Assembly (NCBI GenBank): GCA_018649665.1
Contig: JABIHL010000131.1
Span: 1-39,892 of the forward strand
DNA from: Chloroflexota bacterium
GTDB lineage: Bacteria; Chloroflexota; Dehalococcoidia; Lucifugimonadales; Lucifugimonadaceae
Length of the DNA: 39,892 nucleotides
Direction: 5' to 3'
Shown here: positions 1 through 8,600 of the stretch, piece after piece
Position numbering within the stretch: position 1 is the stretch's first letter
How the letters are laid out: each line of letters begins with the position of its first letter
Notes under the pieces: model-generated
What the model was told of the DNA's origin: nothing
Database searches by the model: none
Seen by the model: only the letters and a program-made list of their open reading frames with translations
Made by a program: the position numbers and the translations under genes

Positions 1-152
1 AAGGTTACAAATCCGAAACCACGTGACCGTCCGGTCTCGCGATCGCTGATGACTGTAGCTTCTTCGATTTCGCCGAAACGGCTAAATGCTGCCTGAAGAC
101 CAGACGAGTCAGTCGCCCATGCCAGGCTACCAATAAATAACTTCTTACCCAT
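1..152 (-). CDS. RNA-binding protein, RRM domain (3' end cut by window edge)
   Basis: Fifty codons of an RNA recognition motif protein are visible, starting at the ATG at 152-150 and running off the left edge. RNP2 is seen as KLFIGSL at residues 4-10 and RNP1 as SRGFGFVT at residues 43-50, the two beta-strand motifs that contact single-stranded RNA. Small single-RRM proteins of this kind in bacteria are usually cold-inducible and about 80-110 residues long, so roughly half is present. The start is supported by a GAGG ribosome binding site about 8 nt upstream. The gene is read away from proS, which lies upstream on the same strand. Family assignment is secure; the RNA target is unknown. Confidence 0.88.
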   Translation of the reverse strand, partial: MGKKLFIGSLAWATDSSGLQAAFSRFGEIEEATVISDRETGRSRGFGFVT

Positions 153-186
153 AAATCAAGCCTCGTTAGTGGGAATCCCATCGAAT

Positions 187-222
187 GTTCAAAGTTGAAC
201 ATATCCATTGCCGTACGTACGG
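187..222. promoter_or_regulatory. Two palindromes in the leader of the RRM gene
   Basis: Upstream of the RRM start are an inverted repeat GTTCAA-N2-TTGAAC (187-200) and a perfect 12-bp palindrome CCGTACGTACGG (211-222). They could be operator sites or small leader hairpins controlling the RRM gene. No -35/-10 pair is clear enough to name. Role is inferred from position only. Confidence 0.35.
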
Positions 223-404
223 TTATCGTCCCACATTCTCGTTTTCGTGCTCAACCAATCCACTAACCATTCACCGAAATTACGGCGCGTAGTAGGCGGA
301 ATCACCCAAACACGTACTGGATTATACCTGCTAATGGCAAGTTGGGGCTATACCGATTAGTACTCATTCAGACACAGATGGCTAACAACTACTTAATTAT
401 TCGA

Positions 405-2099
405 CTATTCGAACAGAGCTTTAACGCGTTCGAGTACATCAGATTCAGCGACGATTTCCGAATCTTTGCTGGTTCTAGACTTCACTTCAACGCCACCGTT
501 TTCGAGGCTGCGCGAGCTAATTACAACCCGAGCAGGAATTCCCAGTAAGTCGGCATCCTTAAATTTCACTCCCGGAGGAGCGTCTCGATCATCGAAGAGC
601 ACTTCGTAACCAGCGTCTTGCAACGTTTCGTAGATCATCTCGGCCTTACCGGCGATGTCTGAGTCGTTGAGATTTAGCCCAGCGAGGTAGATTTCGTACG
701 GTGCGATAGCTCTTGGCAGAAGCATGCCGAAATCATCGTGGTTAGCCTCGACAGCTGCAGCCAGTAGTCGCCCAACTCCTATGCCGTAGCAGCCCATGAG
801 AATTTCTTCCTGTGCGCCATCTTCATTGGTGTAGTTGGCGCCCATTTTCGATGAATAGACGTTGCCGAGCTTGAACACATGTCCAATTTCGATTCCGCGT
901 TTGGCAACGAGCTTTCCTTTGCCGTCGGGCGATAAGTAGCCCTTCTTCGCTTCGGCAATGTCGGCAACAATATCGGCTTTGAAATCTCGCTCGAAGTTGA
1001 CGTTGCGCAGGTGAAAGCCGTCTTTGTTGGCTCCGGCGAGATAGTTCGATCCCATAGTGATCGAATCGTCGACAACGCTCTTCATTCCGGTGAGTCCGAC
1101 AGCTGATGCCGATCCTGAAACCAACCCCGCTGCTTTCACTTCTTCAGGTGTTGCTAGCTTAGGCTCGGCGCCTCCAAGCAAGTTTCGCAGCTTGGTTTCG
1201 TTTACTTCGTAGTCGCCACGAATGGTCACAACGACTATCTCGCCATCGACACTGTAGAACACAGCCTTGGCGGTTTTCGATTTCGAAACACCTTCGGCCT
1301 TCGCCAGTTCTTCTATCGTCTTGATTCCCGGAGTTGCAAATTCTTCAACTTCACCAAGTTCACCGATAGGAAACGCCTTCTTAATGAACGAAGCTTTTTC
1401 GACGTTGGCGGCATAGTCGCTTTCAGTCGACATGAGAATCGTGTCTTCTCCGCTGTCGGTTAGCAGCACAAATTCGTTCGAGTCCTTGCCACCAATTCCA
1501 CCGGAATCGGCATCGACCATAATTACATCGAGACCACAGCGTTTGAATATTCGCTTGTACGCAGCAACCATTGCTTGGAAGCTACGGTCCATGCCCTCGT
1601 CATCGGCGTCAAACGAATATGCGTCCTTCATTTCAAATTCACGCACACGTAACAGTCCGCCTCGTGGACGAGTTTCGTCACGGAACTTCGTCTGAATCTG
1701 ATAAATCGTGAACGGCAGATCTCGATAGCTGGTTACCCCTGCACGAGCCATCGCTGTGGCAGTTTCTTCGTGGGTGGGCGCAATAATCATGTCGCGCTCT
1801 CGACGATCTTCGAATCTGGCGAGAGGTGGCACGAACGTGTCTGCCCTTCCCGACTCTAACCAGAGATCACGAGGCTGTACTACCGGCATGTTGATCTCTT
1901 GACCACCGACGCGATCCATCTCGTCGCGGATGATGTTTCTGATCTTCGTGATCGACCGGTTGCCCAGCGGCTGCAGGCTAAATATTCCTGCTGCGATCTG
2001 CTGGATGAACCCGGCGCGTGTAAGCAGCTTATGGCTGATGGTTTCTGCATCGCCAGGAGCCTGTCGAAGGGTTTTGCCGAATAGTTGGGAGCTTCTCAT
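405..2099 (-). CDS. proS: Prolyl-tRNA synthetase
   Basis: Class II aminoacyl-tRNA synthetase that charges tRNA-Pro in the cytoplasm. At 564 residues it has the normal bacterial-type length. The N-terminal catalytic core carries motif 2 at about residues 139-164 (FRDETRPRGGLLR and the following EFEMKDAYSF). The region between about 220 and 390 corresponds to the editing (INS, YbaK-like) domain that hydrolyses mischarged Ala-tRNA-Pro. Motif 3 is at about 436-451 (GCYGIGVGRLLAAAVE), and the C-terminal anticodon-binding domain follows. The start is the ATG at 2099-2097; no good Shine-Dalgarno sequence precedes it, but the N-terminus (MRSSQLFGKTLR) matches the family. It appears to be monocistronic. 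Confidence 0.97.
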   Translation of the reverse strand: MRSSQLFGKTLRQAPGDAETISHKLLTRAGFIQQIAAGIFSLQPLGNRSITKIRNIIRDEMDRVGGQEINMPVVQPRDLWLESGRADTFVPPLARFEDRRERDMIIAPTHEETATAMARAGVTSYRDLPFTIYQIQTKFRDETRPRGGLLRVREFEMKDAYSFDADDEGMDRSFQAMVAAYKRIFKRCGLDVIMVDADSGGIGGKDSNEFVLLTDSGEDTILMSTESDYAANVEKASFIKKAFPIGELGEVEEFATPGIKTIEELAKAEGVSKSKTAKAVFYSVDGEIVVVTIRGDYEVNETKLRNLLGGAEPKLATPEEVKAAGLVSGSASAVGLTGMKSVVDDSITMGSNYLAGANKDGFHLRNVNFERDFKADIVADIAEAKKGYLSPDGKGKLVAKRGIEIGHVFKLGNVYSSKMGANYTNEDGAQEEILMGCYGIGVGRLLAAAVEANHDDFGMLLPRAIAPYEIYLAGLNLNDSDIAGKAEMIYETLQDAGYEVLFDDRDAPPGVKFKDADLLGIPARVVISSRSLENGGVEVKSRTSKDSEIVAESDVLERVKALFE

Positions 2100-2420
2100 T
2101 TGGTAGTTCGTTCTTCACTTTGTTTTCGCCGAACCCATTGGTCGTTGGGAGACTGCGTCTTATCGACAGTGAATGCTGCCGGAATGACGAGGATTCAGAC
2201 TACATCTGAAATCCGTATGTGTAATGCCGTCGTTGTGCCACTTAATGGTTATCGGTGTTTTCAACATAATCCGTTTTTTAGGCGCGTCGAGCGTGCTATT
2301 CACAGCAAACTCTCAGCGAACTGTAACCGTTCTGTAATTCTGTGCATCTAATAATTAATCAGCGCAGACAGACAGCACGTCCTACACCGATTTGAGGGCG
2401 GAAATTTGGAGGACAGTTAC
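2100..2420. other. Non-coding gap between divergent proS and the 29-aa peptide gene
   Basis: About 320 nt with no convincing gene. It should hold the proS promoter on the minus strand and the peptide-gene promoter on the plus strand. An imperfect inverted repeat is visible at 2191-2214 (GGATTCAGA, 5-nt loop, TCTGAAATCC), similar in style to repeat debris near 9130. An AT-rich TAATAAT at 2349-2355 could be a -10 element for the peptide gene, but I see no matching -35. Confidence 0.5.
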
Positions 2421-2510
2421 ATGGCATTGAAAAAAGTTTTGGCAGGAGCGGTAGCAGCCTCTGCTGTCGCTGCAATTTTGATCCGGTCTAAAAAGACCAC
2501 TGATCGCTAG
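2421..2510 (+). CDS. 29-residue single-span membrane peptide
   Basis: A very short gene encoding 29 residues: MALKK, a hydrophobic Ala/Val/Leu/Ile stretch (about residues 6-21), then a basic RSKK tail and TTDR. The layout is that of a single transmembrane helix with positively charged ends. The case for a real gene is contextual: GGAGG at 2408-2412 is a near-ideal ribosome binding site 8 nt before the ATG, and a rho-independent terminator follows 50 nt after the stop. No family is recognised and no function is proposed. It could be a structural micro-membrane protein, a toxin-like peptide or an unexpressed chance ORF; the RBS and terminator make the last unlikely. Confidence 0.6.
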   Translation: MALKKVLAGAVAASAVAAILIRSKKTTDR

Positions 2511-2561
2511 CCCTTGACTACCTGACCAGTAGCCATCGGCAAAATATGACCTCCGAAGCAT

Positions 2562-2593
2562 GACCCGGGCCAAAAGCTCGGGTCTTTGCTTTT
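2562..2593 (+). terminator. Rho-independent terminator after the 29-aa peptide gene
   Basis: A 9-bp stem (GACCCGGGC / GCTCGGGTC, one G-U pair) with a 5-nt loop CAAAA at 2562-2584 is followed by TTTGCTTTT. It is oriented for plus-strand transcription and sits at the convergent junction with the alpha/beta hydrolase gene, whose stop codon it overlaps on the other strand. Confidence 0.75.
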
Positions 2594-3359
2594 AAGGACG
2601 AACCGAATCCAGAAACGACTTGATCTGCGGCAGGATTCCGGAAATTTCTTGCATGGCGCCTCCGTGATCGAGTCCATCCATAGAAATAAACTCAGCGTTC
2701 GACATCGTCTGCACAGTGCTTTCAATGTCGCCATGTCGCTCATCTTCTGTTCCGACAAACATCAACGTTGGTTGATGAAACTCTGCAAGCGCCTTTCGAT
2801 AGACATTTTCCTGATCGAGGATTGAATGATCCAGCGAAGCTCTGATGGCATCGATGTCGTTAGCCAAATATTCGGCCCTCCATTCATCAGGCATTCTTCC
2901 ATCAATCGATTCCCTCTGAAGTAGAACGTCTTCAATCGACTTAGCATCGCTGAACAGCGAACCCGTCACCATTAGTGCCTTTGGTGAAGGACCTGCGCCA
3001 CCTGCGACCAGCGAGCGCAATCGGTGCGGAGCGTGCAATACGAAGTCAAACCCAAATCGACCGCCCATCGAGTAGCCGAGGTAGTGGGTAGTTTCGATTC
3101 CGAGGCTATCGAGAATTGCTTCAATATCCTTCGATTTCGGCTCAGGCAAATAAGCTGTTGGCTCATGCGGCTTATCGCTCTGCCCATGCCCACGAGCGTC
3201 GACCAGAATCAACTTGCAGTCCGATTTCAAAGCGTCGACGACACCTAATTTTCGCCAGATATTCAGATTCCCGGTTGTTCCGTGAATCAACATTAGGGGC
3301 GGACCTTCCCCCTCGACTTCAAACCAGATTTTCACTCCATTGTTATCTACATAGGGCAA
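2592..3359 (-). CDS. Alpha/beta hydrolase
   Basis: A 255-residue soluble serine hydrolase. The oxyanion-hole HG motif is at about residue 26 (LIHGTTG). The nucleophile elbow GYSMGG places the catalytic Ser at 97. The acid is probably Asp206 (GTEDERHGD) and the base His232 (GLDHGG), so the triad is complete. Length and order fit the AB hydrolase-1 fold of esterases, C-C hydrolases and 3-oxoadipate enol-lactonase relatives; substrate cannot be read from sequence. There is no signal peptide. The gene stands alone between the convergent peptide gene and the divergent mutagenesis cassette. Confidence 0.9.
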   Translation of the reverse strand: MPYVDNNGVKIWFEVEGEGPPLMLIHGTTGNLNIWRKLGVVDALKSDCKLILVDARGHGQSDKPHEPTAYLPEPKSKDIEAILDSLGIETTHYLGYSMGGRFGFDFVLHAPHRLRSLVAGGAGPSPKALMVTGSLFSDAKSIEDVLLQRESIDGRMPDEWRAEYLANDIDAIRASLDHSILDQENVYRKALAEFHQPTLMFVGTEDERHGDIESTVQTMSNAEFISMDGLDHGGAMQEISGILPQIKSFLDSVRP

Positions 3360-3521
3360 TTCGACATCCTTCTACGGCTACACGGTTATGCCGACATCTT
3401 TACACGAATTAGCCGCTGATGCCCAGATGTGTAATCCATTCAGAACTTTCATCTGAACTAGGGCTACTGACCGATATTTCGTGACGGCGCGCCATGTTTT
3501 CAAATTGAGTGACAGTCCTTA

Positions 3522-3549
3522 TTGCTTTTTAGAACAAATGTTCTATTAT
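3522..3549 (+). promoter_or_regulatory. SOS-type promoter with LexA box ahead of imuB
   Basis: TAGAAC-AAAT-GTTCTA (3530-3545) is an inverted repeat with 6-bp arms and a 4-nt spacer. It contains GAAC-N4-GTTC, the core of the LexA box of Bacillus and Actinobacteria. It lies between a candidate -35 TTGCTT (3522-3527) and -10 TATTAT (3544-3549), spaced 16 nt, so a bound repressor would occlude RNA polymerase. The next genes are imuB, a DUF6504-like gene and dnaE2, a classic LexA-regulated cassette. The predicted start of transcription is near 3556, about 170 nt before the first usable ATG. The rest of the 367-nt gap holds no gene that I can see. Confidence 0.72.
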
Positions 3550-3727
3550 TGGTTTCCCTGTCGATATTTCGTTCTTGAAAATCACTTAGGAACGCACCGA
3601 CAGGATTAATAGGCGAACTCGGTTCGTCTCGCACGCAGCGACATATTCCGTGGCGCTGATTGATTCCTTCTACGACCTAATTTCAGGTCGCATCCGCCAT
3701 CACGCAACGCGCCATATAGCTATCTAA

Positions 3728-5221
3728 ATGAGACGACATCCTCCACAAGTTAATTCCCTCACCTCGCAGCCAATCACGCAGCGAGCGATAGGCCAGCGCG
3801 CCACTGCGCAGAAGAGCCATTCATCACCCCAGACAACAAATAACGACCTCTCAGAAAACGCATCCAAGATGCTTGCTTGTTTGCGGATTCCAAATTTCCC
3901 TTGGCAGGTTGAAGTTGCGAGAAAGCCGGAACTGCACGATCAATCAGCGATCATCGCCGGCAAAGCGCTCGACCTTGGCGAAGAACTTATGAACATACCC
4001 AATAGTTCAAGCAAGCCCGGCACAAAAGCAGGGTCAAGATCTTCATCGAAAGCCAGCAACTCGCTTTCAGCACGTGTCGTTCTCGCAGCATCGCCTAATC
4101 TCACCGATGTCATGCCCGGAATGCCGCTTACCGAGGCAACATCACGCCACCGCGGCGTGCTCATCATCGAAGCAGATACTCCGCTTTATGCCCTGGTATT
4201 CGACGAGATCATCGAAAATCTCGAACAACTGGTGCCCGATATCGAAGCTGCTGCTCCGGGTCTCGCATACGTCGGAATCTGGGGACTCGAAAGTCTTTAC
4301 GGAGACGATGCGCATGTCGTCAGACTGCTTGCGGGGGCAGTCGAGGGCTTCGATCTGCGCATCGGAGTTGGCGATAACAAATGGCTTGCTTACGCTGCCT
4401 CGCTTCTGAGTCGCTCGAACAGCGGCAGGAAAGTAACTGGCGAGCCAGGCAGATTCCTCGATCAATTCCCGGTCGACTCGCTTCCGCTCTCCTATCAGCT
4501 CATCAAAAGACTTCACGCTTTCGGACTAACGACGATGGGCCACATCGCCGATATTCCGCGGGGTCCGATGGAGGCGCAGTTCGGGCAGGCTGGCGGCACG
4601 GCGTGGGATTTAGCGAACGGAATTGATCACCGACCACTCATGCCAAAACGAAGCGTACTGGGCGTATCGGAGCATCTGGATTTTCCCGCCCCGACAGCAA
4701 GCATGGCAACTATCGTTCCGGCTATCGAAAGTCTGTTGAATCGTGCATATGGTCGGTCGCAACTTTCACGACGTTTTGCCCGACAGGCGAGCATTCAGTC
4801 GCAGGTTTTCCAGCATGCTCCATGGACGATGAGGGTGGCGTTCAAAGATCCCGCAGGGAACAAAAACCAAGCACTATTCGCAATCAAGTCGAAGCTCGAT
4901 ATGGCTGTAATTCCAGGGCCGCTCGAAGACATGCGCATAACGCTGTCGGGCATTACCGGCGAGGCAGGCAGGCAGGAGTCGATGTGGAAGGAAGTGAAGC
5001 GAGATACTGACCTGCAAGAGACGATTAGCCAGCTTCGATCCCGGCTCAGAGTTGCACCACCTATCTACCAGGTGAGAGAACTCGAGCCATGGTCGAGAAT
5101 CCCAGAGCGCCGATACGCATTGGTCCAGATGAGCAGCTCTGGCGGCGAAGATGCAGATGTGAAGCGCGATCAAGTCGTTCGACGACACCCGGAGCTAACG
5201 GAGGCAAAGAAAGTTGGCTAA
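3728..5221 (+). CDS. imuB: ImuB-like non-catalytic Y-family DNA polymerase
   Basis: Y-family polymerase homologue that acts as an adaptor for DnaE2 in damage-induced mutagenesis. The palm begins at residue 48 (MLACLRIPNFPWQVE). The usual metal-binding Asp of DinB/UmuC is absent there, and the second acidic pair is replaced (GIWGLESLYGDD), so the protein should not polymerise, as is known for ImuB. GDNKWLAYAASL and a helix-hairpin-helix-like segment (LIKRLHAFGLTTMGHIADIP) match the family fold. The first 47 residues are Ser/Thr/Gln-rich and not conserved in style; an alternative start is the ATG at 3869. Neither start has a good RBS. I see no clear clamp-binding motif. It overlaps the next gene by 8 nt. 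Confidence 0.85.
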   Translation: MRRHPPQVNSLTSQPITQRAIGQRATAQKSHSSPQTTNNDLSENASKMLACLRIPNFPWQVEVARKPELHDQSAIIAGKALDLGEELMNIPNSSSKPGTKAGSRSSSKASNSLSARVVLAASPNLTDVMPGMPLTEATSRHRGVLIIEADTPLYALVFDEIIENLEQLVPDIEAAAPGLAYVGIWGLESLYGDDAHVVRLLAGAVEGFDLRIGVGDNKWLAYAASLLSRSNSGRKVTGEPGRFLDQFPVDSLPLSYQLIKRLHAFGLTTMGHIADIPRGPMEAQFGQAGGTAWDLANGIDHRPLMPKRSVLGVSEHLDFPAPTASMATIVPAIESLLNRAYGRSQLSRRFARQASIQSQVFQHAPWTMRVAFKDPAGNKNQALFAIKSKLDMAVIPGPLEDMRITLSGITGEAGRQESMWKEVKRDTDLQETISQLRSRLRVAPPIYQVRELEPWSRIPERRYALVQMSSSGGEDADVKRDQVVRRHPELTEAKKVG

Positions 5222-5624
5222 CACACGCGTCACCAACCCTATTAACTCTGGCGGAATCAAACCGTTAAACGCCCCGCGCACCGTTCACGTTCGTACCGAT
5301 TCAGCGGGCAACCCAACTTCGATCCAAGTTCCACCTGCCATCGGATCACCTCACTCTCGCCGAAAGCGCAGCGGCAACCCACACCCTAGCCCTCTCCCTA
5401 CGAGGGAGAGGGGACATGACCGCCCGCAGGCAACGCTACTTTCCGATGGCAAGTGGATGCTAGTCGCCGAGATAGACGATATATGGAAGGTGAACGACGA
5501 GTGGTGGCGCGGGCCAGATGAGGAGATTGCCAGGCTCTACTACGTACTCCGACTCGAAAGTGGGCAAAAACTAACCATCTACCTCAATCTAGCGACCAAC
5601 ATCTGGTACCGACAGGCAGGCTAG
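5214..5624 (+). CDS. DUF6504-like accessory protein of the ImuB-DnaE2 cassette
   Basis: A 136-residue protein. Its C-terminal part (residues 80-136; DGKWMLVAEIDDIWKVNDEWW, then RLYYVLRLESGQKLTIYLN) resembles DUF6504, a small uncharacterised family found beside imuB/dnaE2 genes. The strand VRTDSAGNPTSIQV (27-39) looks like the N-terminal half of the same domain. Between them lies an about 35-residue insert that includes PHPSPLPTRERG (57-67), encoded by a repetitive extragenic palindrome. Translation starts at TTG 5214, supported by GGAGG at 5200-5204 and an 8-nt overlap with imuB. It probably works with ImuB and DnaE2; its biochemical role is unknown. Confidence 0.72.
   Translation: MANTRVTNPINSGGIKPLNAPRTVHVRTDSAGNPTSIQVPPAIGSPHSRRKRSGNPHPSPLPTRERGHDRPQATLLSDGKWMLVAEIDDIWKVNDEWWRGPDEEIARLYYVLRLESGQKLTIYLNLATNIWYRQAG
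5385..5414 (-). repeat. REP-like palindrome inside the DUF6504-like gene
   Basis: A perfect 10-bp inverted repeat (CCCTCTCCCT at 5390-5399, loop ACG, AGGGAGAGGG at 5403-5412) is flanked by a CTAGGGTG tail when read on the minus strand. The same layout, a GC-rich palindrome plus GCTAGGG-type tail, recurs near 8993, 30724 and 30818. Here it lies in frame within a coding sequence. Confidence 0.75.
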
Positions 5625-5667
5625 TACCAACTAAACGGTCACAACAGGAAACGAATGAGAAACGACT

Positions 5668-8600
5668 GTGAATAGGTCCTTAAAAACGAAGAACGCAACG
5701 AGTAATCATTCGTCCGGAAATCACGAGTCGATTGCCCCCAACAATTCCGCAGAGAACAGCACTACCGCCTACGCCGAACTCCACGCACACAGCAACTACT
5801 CGTTCCAAGAAGGCGCATCAGAAGCGTGGGATTTACTGCTTACCGCCAAGCAGCTAGGACTACACGCCCTCGCTATTACCGATCACGACAACGTAAGCGG
5901 GGTCATGGAATTTGCGCAGGCGGCAAAAGAACTCGGCATCAAGCCAATCATCGGTATCGAACTCACTCTCGCACGTGGACTCGGTGAGCCGGAAGGCATC
6001 GAGTACGAGCCAGCCGATCGACCGCACATAACCCTGCTTGCCGAAACCGCTGTCGGCTATAAAAACATCTCTCTGCTAACCACCCGGGCCCACATCGACG
6101 CCGAAGACCGAAACGACCCGCATCTCGATCCCGCACTCCTTGCCGATCATGCTGAAGGAGTTATCTGTCTTTCCGGGTGCCGAAGGGGTGAGATATCCAA
6201 GCTCGTCTCCAACGGCGATATCGCATCTGCCCAACATACCGCTCAAAAATATACCGAGATTTACGGCAAAGAAAATTTCTTCCTTGAGCTACAGCAAAAC
6301 CTCGTGATGGGCGACGTACAGCGAAACCGAAGCATGGCAGCTATTGCGCGGGAATTAAGAATTGGGATCGTCGCCACAAACAACGCCCACTACCACGTTC
6401 GTGATCGACATCGCCTCAACGACGCACTGGTTGCGATCAAGCACAACAAATCACTCGAAGCGAGCCACCGAGAACGCCGACCCAACGATCAGTTTTTCCT
6501 AAAGTCACCATCCGAAATGGGAATCCTATTCAGTGAGCATCCTGAAGCGATAACGAACACGGTGAAGATCGCCGACCGGTGTGAGTTCGATATCACTTCC
6601 GACGCCATATATGACTTTCCTTCCTATGATTTCCTCCCACCCGGGCATACAGAATCGAGCTACCTAAGGAAGATTTGCGAAGAGGCGGCTGTGCGTCGAT
6701 ACGGCAGCGTGACGCCAGAGGTCACGGCTCGACTCGATAGGGAATTCGATCTTCTCGAAAGGCACGGACTCGTTGGCTTCCTGCTGCAGTACTACGACAT
6801 CATCCGAATTGCCCGCGAAGTGCAGGAAGATCTCGGGCTTGTCGAATCGGGACTCCCAATTGAAGAAAACCCACCGGGTCGAGGTCGAGGCTCGTCGGTC
6901 GCACTCCTAATCGGCTACCTCACTGGGCTATCGCACATCGACCCACTTAAATTCGGACTCAGGCTCGATCGATTTCTTCCAGAAACTGTCGAGGGCGAAA
7001 AGCTGTCTCCGCCCGACATTGATCTCGACTTCCCACGCGAAATCCGTGCCGAGTTAATCCTGCGCATTCACGAACGCTGGGGCTACGAACGCGCCGTGCT
7101 CACTGGGATGATTTCGACATACAAAATCCGTGGAGCCGTGCGTGATTTGGGCAAAGCTTTAGGCATTGCTGAAGACGATCTGGGTCGACTCAACAAGCGA
7201 CTCGACGGTCACAGTTCAATTCCAGCTTTAGCCAAAGAAATGACAGAACTTCCGGAATTCAGAGATAGAGTCGACGCACCCGTTTGGCAGATGCTTATCG
7301 AACTCGCCCAACAGCTAAATCACTTCCCAAAATACCTCGCACAACACCCAGGAGGCATGATCCTCTCGGCACGTCCGCTCTCCGAAACAGTGCCGCTTCA
7401 GCGCAGCGCTATCGATGGTCGGTACATCTGCCAATGGGACAAAAACGCCTCCGAAGACGCCGGATTCGTGAAGATCGACTTCCTAGCGCTCGGGGCGTTA
7501 TCGCAACTTTCAGAGGCACTGGAACTCATTCGAAAACAGACCGAAGAAAGAGTCGATATATCTCGGATCGACTTTGAAGATCACGCCGTCTACACCGACA
7601 TTCACAACGCCGACACCATTGGCGTTTTCCAGATCGAATCGGCAGCACAAATGCAGACGGTCACTCGGCTACGCCCGCGCAATCTAACCGAAATGGCGTG
7701 GGAGGTCGGCGCAGTTCGTCCCGGTGTTGGGGTGAACGACGGTGTGACGCTTTTGATACGTCGTCACATGGGCAAAGATCCCAACTGGAAGTTCGATCAT
7801 CCTCTCGAAGAGCCGGCATTGGGTCGAACCTATGGCGTGCCGCTTTATCAGGATCAACTCGGCGAATTGGCCATGCACGTCGGCGGCATGAGTGCAGTCG
7901 AGGGCGATCAAATGCGCAGGGCGTTCACTCGCAGAAACAACGAACGCCACATCGCCCACTGGAAAGACAAGTTCATCACGGGGGCGCTCGCAAAAGGCGT
8001 TCCACCCGATGCCGCCGAAAAGGTGTTCGGGAAATTTCATGGCATGTACCAATTTCCAGAAGCACACGCCTTCGCATTTGGCGTAACGGCGTACCAAATG
8101 TCGTGGCTCAAGCACTACTGGCCGCTCGAATTTTTCGTTGGCCTATTCAACAACCAGCCAATGGGCTTCTACAATCTCGAAACACTGAAAGAAGACGCTG
8201 TTAGGCACGGGGTCAAAGTACTTGGACCTGACGTTAATCTCAGCGGCAAAAAAGCCGTTATCGAAGATGGCGCGCTGCGGATGGGTTTAACCCATGTGGC
8301 GAAGTTAAACACGGCAACGGCCGTTCCTGTTGTTGAAGAACGAATGGCAAGCGGCGACTTCGTTTCGTTGGCAAATTTCATGTCGAGAACCCGGGTACAA
8401 CAGGAAGTTCTCGATCTTCTCTCGGCAGCAGGCGCGCTCGATCGATTCGACAATATTGCCGACCCCGACCGAATCCCTCCTACTATCGCTGATCGACGTC
8501 ATCTTCGCTGGGAGTCGGGCTTGCGCTATCGACCTCGTGGCGAGAAGAAAGATGGATCACGACAATTGGCGTTCGAAATGCCGGTCGAGCAGGACATGAT

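Noticed and set aside
5-208. 67-codon frame on the minus strand at the left edge
   Set aside because: It is out of frame with the RRM protein, which explains this DNA with both RNP motifs intact.
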